Source: DASYFG01 sp036498565
Lineage (GTDB): Bacteria; Bacillota; Bacilli; Lactobacillales; Lactobacillaceae
DNA length: 64,000 bases
Assembly (NCBI GenBank): GCA_036498565.1
Contig: DASYFG010000003.1
Coordinates: 1 to 64,000, forward strand
Direction: 5' to 3'
This document shows positions 33,421 to 41,121 of this stretch, in pieces. The notes under the pieces were generated by a model. That model was given only the letters and a program-made list of their open reading frames with translations, ran no database searches and had not been told where the DNA came from. The first letter of the stretch is position 1; each line of letters starts with the position of its first letter. The translations under genes and the position numbers were made by a program.

Positions 33421-33426
33421 ATAAAA

Positions 33427-34815
33427 ATGAGCGAAGAACGCAACTTGGGACAACGTTTTGACGCAGAAATCGTCGGCACAAGTCTTGAAGACGTGAACGG
33501 CACCGTGGAAGTGCCGCAAGGACAAGGGTTCTTAAAAACGTTGATGGCGTTTAGTGGACCGGGGGCTTTGGTTGCCGTTGGGTACATGGATCCCGGTAAC
33601 TGGATTACCTCAATTTTGGGTGGTGCGCAATATCACTACACATTGATGACGGTGGTCATCATTTCTGGTTTGATTGCGATGATGTTGCAATACATGGCCG
33701 GCAAATTAGGGATTGTGACGCAATTGGATTTGTCACAACAAACACGGGCGCGCACGGGTAAAAAGGGTGGTTTTGCTTTATGGATCATCACCGAATTGGC
33801 CATCATGGCGACTGATATTGCTGAAGTTATCGGGTCGGCGATTGCCATTCACTTGCTGACAGGGTGGTCAGTTTTGGTGGGTGTGTTCCTGACCGCCTTT
33901 GACGTGTTGTTGCTGTTGTTGTTGATGAAGCTTGGTTTCCGTAAAATCGAAGCGATTGTCATGACATTAATTGGGACGGTTTTGATCATTTTCGTTTACT
34001 TGATGATTCGTTCTAATCCAAACTTTGCTGATGTGTTGCAAGGAATTATTCCTTCAGCCGCTGCCGTGAGTACGCATTCTCCAGGGGCCGGCATTGATTC
34101 ACCTTTGACAATGGCCTTAGGGATCATTGGGGCAACGGTGATGCCGCACAACTTGTACTTGCACTCATCAGTTTCACAAACACGTAAAATCGACCACAAA
34201 GACACGTCAGCCGTGAAAAACGCGGTCCGTTTCATGACATGGGATTCTAACTTGTCATTGGGTGTGGCAACGATTATCAACTCAATGTTGTTGATTTTAG
34301 GTGGTGCTTTGTTCTTTGGGCACGGACAAGAATTGTCAGCCTTTGGCGACTTGTACAACGCTTTGAAAGACAGTAACGTGGCCGGGGCGGTCGCTTCACC
34401 TGTTTTGTCAACGTTGTTTGCGGTTGCTTTGTTGGCTTCTGGTCAAAATGCCACAATTACGGGTACGATTACCGGTGAAACGGTCATGGAAGGGTTCATT
34501 CATTTGAAGGTTCCCCGTTGGTTGCGTCGGATGGTTACGCGTGGTTTGGCGTTGATTCCGGTTTTGGCCTTTACGATTATTTACGCTGGGGATGAAGGCA
34601 AGTTAGATCAATTATTGGTCTACTCACAAGTCTTCTTGTCAATTGCTTTGCCGTTTGCCATGATTCCGTTGATTTACTACACGTCTTCTAAGAAAGTCAT
34701 GGGTGAACAATTCGTCAATCCTAAGTGGATGGTGGTGTTAGCGACTGTTGCGGCAGCAGTTTTGACGGTGTTGAACTTACAATTAATCTGGCAAATGGTT
34801 GCTAGTTTCTTCTAA
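33427..34815 (+). CDS. mntH: Nramp-family divalent metal (manganese) transporter
   Basis: Proton-coupled manganese importer. 462 aa with 11-12 helices, TM1 metal motif DPGN (GYMDPGNWITS) and TM6 motif MPHN (GATVMPHNLYLHS). Both are intact, so this is a canonical Mn/Fe Nramp and not the Mg-type branch, which alters these motifs. ATG 33427 has AAAGGAGG 6 nt upstream; a TTG at 33409 would swallow it. High manganese accumulation is typical of this bacterial group. The universal stress gene is 20 nt downstream, probably one transcript. Confidence 0.95.
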   Translation: MSEERNLGQRFDAEIVGTSLEDVNGTVEVPQGQGFLKTLMAFSGPGALVAVGYMDPGNWITSILGGAQYHYTLMTVVIISGLIAMMLQYMAGKLGIVTQLDLSQQTRARTGKKGGFALWIITELAIMATDIAEVIGSAIAIHLLTGWSVLVGVFLTAFDVLLLLLLMKLGFRKIEAIVMTLIGTVLIIFVYLMIRSNPNFADVLQGIIPSAAAVSTHSPGAGIDSPLTMALGIIGATVMPHNLYLHSSVSQTRKIDHKDTSAVKNAVRFMTWDSNLSLGVATIINSMLLILGGALFFGHGQELSAFGDLYNALKDSNVAGAVASPVLSTLFAVALLASGQNATITGTITGETVMEGFIHLKVPRWLRRMVTRGLALIPVLAFTIIYAGDEGKLDQLLVYSQVFLSIALPFAMIPLIYYTSSKKVMGEQFVNPKWMVVLATVAAAVLTVLNLQLIWQMVASFF

Positions 34816-34835
34816 GCAGGAAAGAGGTAAGCGAT

Positions 34836-35294
34836 ATGGTAGCTCCGAAGCAATTCAAAACAATTTTGGTGGCGGTTGATGATTCAATTCAAGGCGAAAA
34901 CGCTTTGGCTTACGCCATCAGTGAAGCACAACAAGACGCTTCTGAAAAATTGATTATCTTGTCAATTTTTGAAGAAGGTGACATGGACGCGGTGGACGCG
35001 TTGGATTTGGACATGGTTCGTGAAGCGCAAGCTAAGTTGACCGAACAACTCCAAAATTACAAGCAAATCGCTGAAAATGCAGGGGTGGCAAACGTTGAGA
35101 TTTTGTACTTGGACGGCAAAAGCGCCGGCAAAGTCATCGTCGAAGAAGCGATTCCCGCAACCAAAGCGGATTTGGTCGTGGTTGGTGCGCATTCAAAGCA
35201 AGGTTTCTTTGAACAATTGGGTTCACAAGCAACTTACGTGGCGCGTAAAGCCAACATTTCTGTCATGGTTGTCCGTGATTTGGAAACGAATTAA
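34836..35294 (+). CDS. universal stress protein UspA family
   Basis: 152-aa single-domain Usp. It starts with KTILVAVDDSIQGENAL, and the ATP-binding consensus G-2x-G-9x-G-S/T appears as VVGAHSKQGFFEQLGSQATYV near the C-terminus. It is followed by a terminator and behind mntH, an association seen in other lactobacilli. The link to manganese is unexplained; it may bind nucleotide and tune the transporter or respond to the same stress. Confidence 0.92.
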   Translation: MVAPKQFKTILVAVDDSIQGENALAYAISEAQQDASEKLIILSIFEEGDMDAVDALDLDMVREAQAKLTEQLQNYKQIAENAGVANVEILYLDGKSAGKVIVEEAIPATKADLVVVGAHSKQGFFEQLGSQATYVARKANISVMVVRDLETN

Positions 35295-35296
35295 TA

Positions 35297-35326
35297 AAAA
35301 GCTCACCAATCTGGTGAGCTTTTTTG
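35297..35326 (+). terminator. terminator after the mntH-usp operon
   Basis: AAAAAGCTCACCA with TGGTGAGCTTTTTT around ATC, then T-run. The end of its T-tract forms the TG of an extended -10 for the next gene. Confidence 0.9.
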
Positions 35327-35333
35327 CTAAAAT
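35325..35333 (+). promoter_or_regulatory. extended -10 overlapping a terminator; leaderless start
   Basis: TGCTAAAAT starts in the T-tract of the preceding terminator. Only 6 nt separate the -10 from the ATG at 35340, so the expected transcript start coincides with the start codon. There is no -35 and no Shine-Dalgarno. Confidence 0.55.
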
Positions 35334-35339
35334 TAAGTT

Positions 35340-35711
35340 ATGACAAAGACAGAAATCAGTAAAATTTTAGGTGACACGCTTTTTAACACGACGTGGGACG
35401 GCTATGTTCATCCGTTGCGCATGCGCTTGATGACGTTTGGCTTTTTGCTGGGTGTGGTTTTAGCGGTGGCGGCGTGGCGTTTGTTGTACAAACGTTGGCG
35501 CCCGCGGTTTGGTGATTTGCCGGCGTTCTTTTTGAGCATTCTGAGCGGTACTGTCATCGTGCTGGCTGTGACGTTTGCTGGGCTTGGCATCAGTCAACTA
35601 GCGTCGCGTTCACAGCCCACGGTGGCGGGTTATTTGCATTATATTAACAAAGAAGCGACGGATCCATCCTCACAATACGCCGCACGTCTGCTTAAAGATC
35701 ATGAAAAATGA
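35340..35711 (+). CDS. small membrane protein, paralogue of the convergent 144-aa gene
   Basis: 123 aa of unknown function. N-terminal soluble part MTKTEISKILGDTLFNTTWD, then two hydrophobic segments (about 30-48 and 60-84), then a soluble tail with SQPTVAGYLHYI. The convergent gene at 35734 shares LFNTTWD-x-Y-x-HP and QPT-x-x-GY in the same places, so the two arose from one ancestor. The mRNA looks leaderless. The topology would put both ends on the same side. Confidence 0.75.
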   Translation: MTKTEISKILGDTLFNTTWDGYVHPLRMRLMTFGFLLGVVLAVAAWRLLYKRWRPRFGDLPAFFLSILSGTVIVLAVTFAGLGISQLASRSQPTVAGYLHYINKEATDPSSQYAARLLKDHEK

Positions 35712-35736
35712 GTTCCGTCAGAGACTCATTTTTTTA
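35702..35736. terminator. bidirectional terminator between convergent paralogues
   Basis: AAAAATGAGT and ACTCATTTTTTT around a CCGTCAGAG loop, overlapping the first gene's stop. Confidence 0.8.
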
Positions 35737-36168
35737 GTGCCATTGCCACTTGGCGTTATCGTGTAATTCTTGGGACTCGCGTAACCGATCCAAATTTTTG
35801 TGTTCGAGCCAATGCCGTTGCAGTTGTAAAAAGGCAAGCTGTTCTGAAGAATTGGCGCGTGCTCTGGTAATCCACGTGACATATCCTTGGGTAGTTGGCT
35901 GTGCTTGTGTTGGTAGGCGGGCGATTTGGTAGAAAAGTACGCCTAAAACAAGCGTGCCAGCGATGCCGTAGAGCCAAAATTTGGCAATGTTGCGCCAATG
36001 ATAATTATGTTGCCGATGAAATAAAATAGTCGTCGTCATCGAACTAATGAAAATTGATAAAATCACGGCCACGATAATCCCGACAAACGCATAGGGATGC
36101 AGATAACTGTCCCACGTCGTGTTAAAAAGTTGCCGGCCGATAATGGTTTGTAGTTGTTGTTTATCCAT
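35734..36168 (-). CDS. small membrane protein, paralogue of the 123-aa gene
   Basis: 144 aa of unknown function. Begins MDKQQLQTIIGRQLFNTTWD, has two hydrophobic segments (about 27-50 and 63-83), then QAQPTTQGYVTWITRARAN and a charged tail rich in His/Arg/Glu. It shares the LFNTTWD-x-Y-x-HP and QPT-x-x-GY blocks with the convergent 123-aa gene. AAGGAGAT precedes its ATG, so unlike its partner it has a normal ribosome site. Confidence 0.75.
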   Translation of the reverse strand: MDKQQLQTIIGRQLFNTTWDSYLHPYAFVGIIVAVILSIFISSMTTTILFHRQHNYHWRNIAKFWLYGIAGTLVLGVLFYQIARLPTQAQPTTQGYVTWITRARANSSEQLAFLQLQRHWLEHKNLDRLRESQELHDNAKWQWH

Positions 36169-36199
36169 GCGCTATCTCCTTGATTTATTATAGCAAAAT

Positions 36200-36232
36200 A
36201 AAAAATGAGTTCCGCAAGGAACTCATTTTTTC
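36200..36232 (-). terminator. terminator after rpiA
   Basis: AAAAAATGAGTTCC with GGAACTCATTTTTT around GCAA; a perfect stem at the end of the minus-strand rpiA unit. Confidence 0.9.
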
Positions 36233-36912
36233 GTTTCAATCATGTCAACGGTGCCATCTGCGCGTCCGACGACGATGTGATCAGCGATGTGCAAGAACAA
36301 ACCGTGTTCCACCACGCCGACCATTTGGGAAAGTTCGGCGGCGATTTTGGCGGGTTCGTGAATGTCGCCCATGTACAAATCTAGCAAGTAATTGGCGGTG
36401 TCCGTGCGCACCGGATTGCCGTTTTGGTCCAAACGCCATTTGGGGTTAAAACCTTTGGCGGCAAGTTTTTTGGCGAGCTGTTCAGAACCGTAAGGAATCA
36501 CTTCCACCGGCAAATATTGGGTGAGTTTTGGCACCATTTTGGATTCATCCACCACCCAAATATTGTGCGTGGAGTTGACGGCCACAATTTTTTCCCACAA
36601 CAAAGCCGCGCCACCGCCCTTGATTGCAGCAAATTCCGGGTCGATTTGGTCAGCACCGTCAATCGTCAAATCAATGTGGTCCACATCGTCGACGTTGTAC
36701 ATCGGAATGCCAAGTTTAGCTGCGGTTCGTCGGGTTTTTTCCGAAGTCGGTACGCCGATAATCGACAAATTCTCGTTGGCGACGCGTTGGCCGAGCGCTT
36801 CAATGACGTAAGCAATCGTGGATCCGGAACCAATTCCGACCACCATGCCGTCTTTGACGAACTGAGCCGCGCGATAACCGGCGGCCTTTTTTTGATCAAT
36901 TGCATTAGACAT
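36223..36912 (-). CDS. rpiA: ribose-5-phosphate isomerase A
   Basis: Interconverts ribose-5-phosphate and ribulose-5-phosphate in the pentose phosphate pathway. 229 aa, usual length. Motifs: VGIGSGSTIAYVIEALG, DLTIDGADQIDPEFAAIKGGG (catalytic Asp), and VVEHGLFLHIADHIVVG. In heterofermentative relatives this step also feeds phosphoketolase. The ATG overlaps the upstream small GNAT gene by 8 nt. Confidence 0.96.
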   Translation of the reverse strand: MSNAIDQKKAAGYRAAQFVKDGMVVGIGSGSTIAYVIEALGQRVANENLSIIGVPTSEKTRRTAAKLGIPMYNVDDVDHIDLTIDGADQIDPEFAAIKGGGAALLWEKIVAVNSTHNIWVVDESKMVPKLTQYLPVEVIPYGSEQLAKKLAAKGFNPKWRLDQNGNPVRTDTANYLLDLYMGDIHEPAKIAAELSQMVGVVEHGLFLHIADHIVVGRADGTVDMIETKK

Positions 36913-37168
36913 CAGCTTGTAACTCCTTGTAGGTCGGGCGTTTTAGGAAGGCGGATTTGGCAAATGAGCAACGCGGAATCAATTGCAAACCGTTGGCACG
37001 CGCGTCATTGACAAACTCATCCAAAATTTTGCCACCTAAACCACGGCCCTGAAAATCCGGTTGCACCAAAATGTGATCAATCGACAAAACACCGGGCCGC
37101 TCCTCATGAAAAATCAACGTGGCCACGTCGTCAAGCGTATATTCAGTTGCGGATTTTGTGAAGTTCAT
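36905..37168 (-). CDS. small GNAT-like N-acetyltransferase (YjdJ/NATD1 type)
   Basis: 87-aa mini-acetyltransferase. The fold is shortened to the acetyl-CoA-binding part: DHILVQPDFQGRGLGGKILDEFVNDARANG, then SFAKSAF with the terminal KRPTYKEL. Substrate unknown. First gene of a two-gene unit with rpiA (8-nt overlap). The region 37169-37238 holds its promoter and that of divergent dut. Confidence 0.85.
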   Translation of the reverse strand: MNFTKSATEYTLDDVATLIFHEERPGVLSIDHILVQPDFQGRGLGGKILDEFVNDARANGLQLIPRCSFAKSAFLKRPTYKELQADV

Positions 37169-37238
37169 AGGTCTATTATAACTTTTTTATGGATGAGAAA
37201 ACAGTTATAATAAAAGAAATCAATTGAGGAGCGAATAC

Positions 37239-37778
37239 ATGACACGAGGATTTGAAGTAGTAAGCAAGTATGACGGACAAGGCATTAACCTGCCCGCGCG
37301 CACGACGACGCATGCGGCCGGCTATGATTTTGAAGCGGCGGCGGACATCGTGATTCCTTCCGCCTTGAGCAATCCTTTTTTCAAAGGCTTGAACGTTTTT
37401 GCTTTGGGCAAATTAAAAGGCATTCGCGATAACGAAGAATTGCAACAGATTTTAAAGCCGGTTTTGGTGCCAACCGGGATCAAAGCTTACATGGGCGACA
37501 GCGAATATTTGCAATTGGTGAGCCGTTCATCAGCTCCAATCAAGAAGCGTTTGATGATGCCAAACGCCGTTGGAATTGTTGATGCAGATTACTACAACAA
37601 CGACGGCAACGAAGGGGAAATTTTCTTCCAATTCATCAACTTTGGTCTAAAAGATGTCACCATCAAAAAAGGTGAACGCATCGGGCAAGGCATTTTCTTG
37701 CCATATTTGTTGGTGGACGGGGATGAATTAGCGCAAAAAGCCTTGCGTAGTGGTGGCTTTGGGTCGACGGATATTTAA
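37239..37778 (+). CDS. dut: dUTP diphosphatase, trimeric type
   Basis: Removes dUTP and makes dUMP. 179 aa, longer than the 150-aa norm because of an insert (about 40-75, FFKGLNVFALGKLKGIRDNEE) between motifs 1 and 2. The motifs are AGYDF, SRSSAPIKK, VGIVDADYYNN, ERIGQGIF and the C-terminal RSGGFGSTD. ATG 37239 follows GAGGAG; an upstream ATG-like reading from 37224 covers the ribosome site. Same transcript as the phosphatase that starts 3 nt after its stop. Confidence 0.93.
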   Translation: MTRGFEVVSKYDGQGINLPARTTTHAAGYDFEAAADIVIPSALSNPFFKGLNVFALGKLKGIRDNEELQQILKPVLVPTGIKAYMGDSEYLQLVSRSSAPIKKRLMMPNAVGIVDADYYNNDGNEGEIFFQFINFGLKDVTIKKGERIGQGIFLPYLLVDGDELAQKALRSGGFGSTDI

Positions 37779-37781
37779 TTT

Positions 37782-38309
37782 ATGCACGTCATTTTTGTTA
37801 GACATAGTGAACCTGATTATACGATGTTGACAACGCAAGATTGGCGCGATTTTGGGCGGGACTTGGCGCCTTTATCAGCGAACGGACGACGTTTGGCGCA
37901 ACTGGCGGCCGAAAATTCGGTAATTGATACGGCGCAAATTGTCATTAGCTCATCGATTACGCGTGCGTTAGAGACCGCAACTTATTTAGTGCGCGATCGC
38001 GACGTGCCGTTAGTGGTGGAACCATTTTTCCATGAATGGCGACCAGATGTGAAGAATTTAAATTACACCGAAGCGACCGTTAATCAAGCCTATGAAGCAT
38101 TCTGGGAAAATGACGGTGAATTACCGGCGGATGCACCAATCAGCTATGAAACACGCGCACAAGTTCAGGCAAGATTTTTAACGGCTTTGGCTAAATATCA
38201 GCAGTACGAAACGGTGTTAATTGTCACGCACGGCATGTTAATGCGTCAATTTATCCCGCAAAAACAGATTGATTATGTCGATTTTTTAGAAATCGACATC
38301 AGTTTTTAA
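37782..38309 (+). CDS. histidine phosphatase family protein
   Basis: 175-aa phosphoglycerate-mutase-like phosphatase. The catalytic His is in VRHSEPDY (family RHG/RHE), the second in VTHGMLMRQFIP. Arg in SSITRALETA fits the phosphate pocket. The substrate is unknown. Its ATG is 3 nt after the dut stop with no separate ribosome site, so translation is coupled. Confidence 0.88.
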   Translation: MHVIFVRHSEPDYTMLTTQDWRDFGRDLAPLSANGRRLAQLAAENSVIDTAQIVISSSITRALETATYLVRDRDVPLVVEPFFHEWRPDVKNLNYTEATVNQAYEAFWENDGELPADAPISYETRAQVQARFLTALAKYQQYETVLIVTHGMLMRQFIPQKQIDYVDFLEIDISF

Positions 38310-38385
38310 ACGAATTGACATCGTCGGTGCACAAAATTGCCACATCACCTATGTTAGACTAGCAACTAATCAAAAGGAGTTTAGC

Positions 38386-38850
38386 ATGTTAAAAAAAGGA
38401 ATGATTGGCTTATTGGCAGTGATTGTTTTGGCGCTGGGTGTCGTTGTTGGGAATCAAGTGACCGATTTGTCACAAGAAGCTAGCAGCATGAGCACGTCGG
38501 AAACGACAACTAGCAGTAATTCCGTGTCATCAAGCAGTACGACATCAGAATCAACGTCGACCTCAAGTTCAATCACGGTCAAATCAGAATCTGATGCGCA
38601 AAACAGCGGTGATACGTCAGCGACAACGTCATCAGAAGGCAAAAAAGGCAAAATCACCAGCGCCCAAGCAGCTGCCGAATGGCAAATGGCTCTGTTGAAA
38701 AAAGCCGGTAAAGACAAAGGCCGCTACTTATATCAAGCCGTCGAACGCAAAGTCGGCGTGTACGAAGTGACAGTGTCTGATAAAAACGGTCGAATCGGCG
38801 TTTATCAGGTTTTGGCTGACGGGACATCGAAATTGAAATCATCACATTAA
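38386..38850 (+). CDS. exported or membrane-anchored protein with Ser/Thr-rich stalk
   Basis: 154 aa: a signal anchor or signal peptide (residues 3-23, KKGMIGLLAVIVLALGVVVG), then a 55-residue linker almost only Ser/Thr/Glu (about 32-85). A folded C-terminal domain of 65 residues ends it (KGRYLYQAVERKVGVYEVTVSDKN-like, with IGVYQVLADGTSK). No lipobox and no LPXTG. The stalk suggests the domain is held outside the membrane. I do not recognise the domain. Shine-Dalgarno AAAGGAG, own terminator. Confidence 0.8.
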   Translation: MLKKGMIGLLAVIVLALGVVVGNQVTDLSQEASSMSTSETTTSSNSVSSSSTTSESTSTSSSITVKSESDAQNSGDTSATTSSEGKKGKITSAQAAAEWQMALLKKAGKDKGRYLYQAVERKVGVYEVTVSDKNGRIGVYQVLADGTSKLKSSH

Positions 38851-38874
38851 AACAGGTCGCAAGACCTGTTTTTG
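38849..38874 (+). terminator. terminator after the Ser/Thr-rich protein
   Basis: AAAACAGGTC-GCAA-GACCTGTTTTT, a 10-bp perfect stem. Confidence 0.9.
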
Positions 38875-38923
38875 TTTGCGTAATTATTCTATAATGAGAA
38901 TATTATTAAAAAGGAGATTGGCG

Positions 38924-39385
38924 ATGGTGGATGAGCGCAATGATCTTGTTATCCGTGGTGAGCAGCAGGATTTTAAAGTTCGTGTGAGTGGTATTTTGTT
39001 GGATGAAGCTGGCCGCGTGGCCGTCAATGTTGATCGTTACGAGAATTTTGTCAGTTTGCCGGGCGGAAAAGTGAAATTCGGTGAAACCAGTCAGCAAGCA
39101 GTCGTGCGGGAGTTTTCCGAGGAGATGGGACTTTCGGTGAGCGCGACGCGCTTAATTGCCGTAGTGGAAAATCAGTTTAGCTATCGCGGCAAATTATCAC
39201 AAGGCATCGAGTTTTATTGGCTGGTGGAAGTCTTAGCAACAGAAAAATTCGCACGTGATGGTTTAGAACAAACGGTGATTTGGCGGGAAACAACGGATTT
39301 AGAAGATTTGAAACCAGCGGTTTTACGGGCGATTTTAACAGATTTACCAACGGAAACGTTACATTTGGAGAATAAACATGGTTGA
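38924..39385 (+). CDS. NUDIX hydrolase
   Basis: 153-aa pyrophosphohydrolase with the exact Nudix box G-x5-E-x7-REUXEEXGU seen as GGKVKFGETSQQAVVREFSE followed by EMGL. Substrate unknown. ATG 38924 (MVDERND) follows AAAAGGAGA; an ATG at 38876 would place that signal inside. The -10 TATAAT lies at 38890. Overlaps the next gene by 8 nt. Confidence 0.92.
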   Translation: MVDERNDLVIRGEQQDFKVRVSGILLDEAGRVAVNVDRYENFVSLPGGKVKFGETSQQAVVREFSEEMGLSVSATRLIAVVENQFSYRGKLSQGIEFYWLVEVLATEKFARDGLEQTVIWRETTDLEDLKPAVLRAILTDLPTETLHLENKHG

Positions 39386-40241
39386 TAGAAAAATAGCGGT
39401 TTTAGCAGATGTTCATGGGAATTTAACCGCGCTTGAAGCGGTCATTGCTGATGCTAAGAAAGCTGGTGCAACTGAATTTTGGACGCTGGGCGACATTGGC
39501 ACTTATGGACCCGGAACGGTTGAAAGTTATCGCTTGTTGCAAGCCGAAAATACGACGGTCTGGCTACAAGGAAACTGGGAACATCGGTATGTTTTAGCGG
39601 AAAAAGGCGAATACGGCACGGATTTTGAATCGGGAAAAGAAGTGGCTTTTTTGAACTGGATGCAGCGTGATTATGCGGCGTTTAGCCAATCAGAATTAGC
39701 GTTCATCCGTGAATTACCGACGACACAACAAGTGACGGTTGGTGAGATGACCATCAATTTATCGCACAACACGCCATTCACGAATCAAGGCGATGAGCTA
39801 ACCGGCACCAATCCACAAGCTAATTTTGCGGTGCTCTTTGACACGCCGGCTGATTTGGCGATTTATGCGCATGTGCATACGCCTTTGATGCGGCTGCATC
39901 ATCGTGATGAGCTGGATTTTTCGGGTCAACGCATTTTAAATACTGGCACGGTTGGGCAAGCGACCGATGTTCGCGCCGCTGGGCCGACGGCGCAGTATTT
40001 GTTGTTGACGTTTAATGAAATTGGCTTGGCCAGCACGGATTTCCGCCGGCTTGTATTCGATGGTGAACGCGAAAAACAGCGCGCTTTAGCCGCCCAATGG
40101 CCGTTTGCTGACTCGTATATCAATATGTTAGCCGGCAAATACAGTTTGGCGCCGGAAGATTTAAAAGGCGTCGCTGATTGGCCAGCTTTGCAAGCCAATG
40201 CGCGTGCATTTTTTGTGGCGTTAGGGCATGAAATTAGTTGA
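39378..40241 (+). CDS. metallophosphoesterase (YfcE/calcineurin-like)
   Basis: 287 aa. Metal motifs in order: LADVHGNLTAL, GDIGTYGPG, GNWEHR, LSHNTPF and YAHVHTPL. The substrate is unknown; relatives cleave phosphodiesters or diadenosine compounds, and this one follows a Nudix hydrolase with an 8-nt overlap, so nucleotide clean-up is a fair guess. There is no signal peptide. Confidence 0.9.
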   Translation: MVDRKIAVLADVHGNLTALEAVIADAKKAGATEFWTLGDIGTYGPGTVESYRLLQAENTTVWLQGNWEHRYVLAEKGEYGTDFESGKEVAFLNWMQRDYAAFSQSELAFIRELPTTQQVTVGEMTINLSHNTPFTNQGDELTGTNPQANFAVLFDTPADLAIYAHVHTPLMRLHHRDELDFSGQRILNTGTVGQATDVRAAGPTAQYLLLTFNEIGLASTDFRRLVFDGEREKQRALAAQWPFADSYINMLAGKYSLAPEDLKGVADWPALQANARAFFVALGHEIS

Positions 40242-40317
40242 TGGTAATTTGTTTACAAACTAGACCGAACATTTGTTTTCTCGTATAATAAAGAAAAAGA
40301 TGGATCGGAGTTGGCAA

Positions 40318-41118
40318 ATGGATTTTGCGATCAAAAATGGGACGCTCTATTATGAAATAGATGGGCAGGGCACGCCGATTCTGTTTATTCATGGGATGGA
40401 ACTAAATATTGACAGTTGGCGCGTGGTGACGGAACCGATCTTGGCGGAGACGGCTTTTCAGCGGATTTATGTGGATTTGCCGGGGATGGGCGATTCGAAA
40501 TTTGATTTATCGGTGGCAAGTAGTGATGCGATTTTTGATATTTTGGTTACTTTCGTGCAAACGGTTATTGGTGAGCAGCCGTTTTATGTCGCCGGTCATT
40601 CGTATGGCGGATATTTGGCGTGGGCGCTAGCTGATGCATTTGGTGAACAGGTTTTAGGACAATTTTTGAGTGCACCGGTTGTAACGGCGACGCATGCGGC
40701 CCGCATTTTACCTGCACATCAGGCCGTTGAATTGCCGGATTTACCAAATGAAGTTCGGTCGGAAAAATGGTTTGATGACTTTGCGATCACGATTTATCGC
40801 CACGAACTTGCGCAATGGCGGTTGTTTGCACAAGCGATTATTCCCGGCGTTGAAAAGTTCGATGCGACGTTTGAACAAGCGTTGGAAGCAGACTATGTTT
40901 TGCAGCAAGAAACACGCTTGAAGACAACGCGCACGTTTGTGCCGACGGTCATGTTGTTGGGACAAGCGGATGTGGTAGTTGGGTACGCTGAACAATTGGC
41001 GTTGGCGCGCCAGTTCGCGCATTTGGATGTTGTTTTGTTAGCGGAGGCGGGGCATAATTTGTCGATTGATCAACCGGACGTCTTCGCGTTTCATTTGAAA
41101 AAGTGGTTAGGAATTTAA
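40318..41118 (+). CDS. alpha/beta hydrolase
   Basis: 266 aa with the nucleophile elbow GHSYGG, the oxyanion segment FIHGMELN, and candidate Asp/His in LGQADVVVG and AEAGHNLS. Substrate unknown. Start is uncertain: ATG 40318 (MDFAIKNG) has GGAG 10 nt upstream; ATG 40300 is in frame too. The -10 TATAAT is at 40286. radA starts 3 nt after its stop. Confidence 0.88.
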   Translation: MDFAIKNGTLYYEIDGQGTPILFIHGMELNIDSWRVVTEPILAETAFQRIYVDLPGMGDSKFDLSVASSDAIFDILVTFVQTVIGEQPFYVAGHSYGGYLAWALADAFGEQVLGQFLSAPVVTATHAARILPAHQAVELPDLPNEVRSEKWFDDFAITIYRHELAQWRLFAQAIIPGVEKFDATFEQALEADYVLQQETRLKTTRTFVPTVMLLGQADVVVGYAEQLALARQFAHLDVVLLAEAGHNLSIDQPDVFAFHLKKWLGI

Positions 41119-41121
41119 AAA

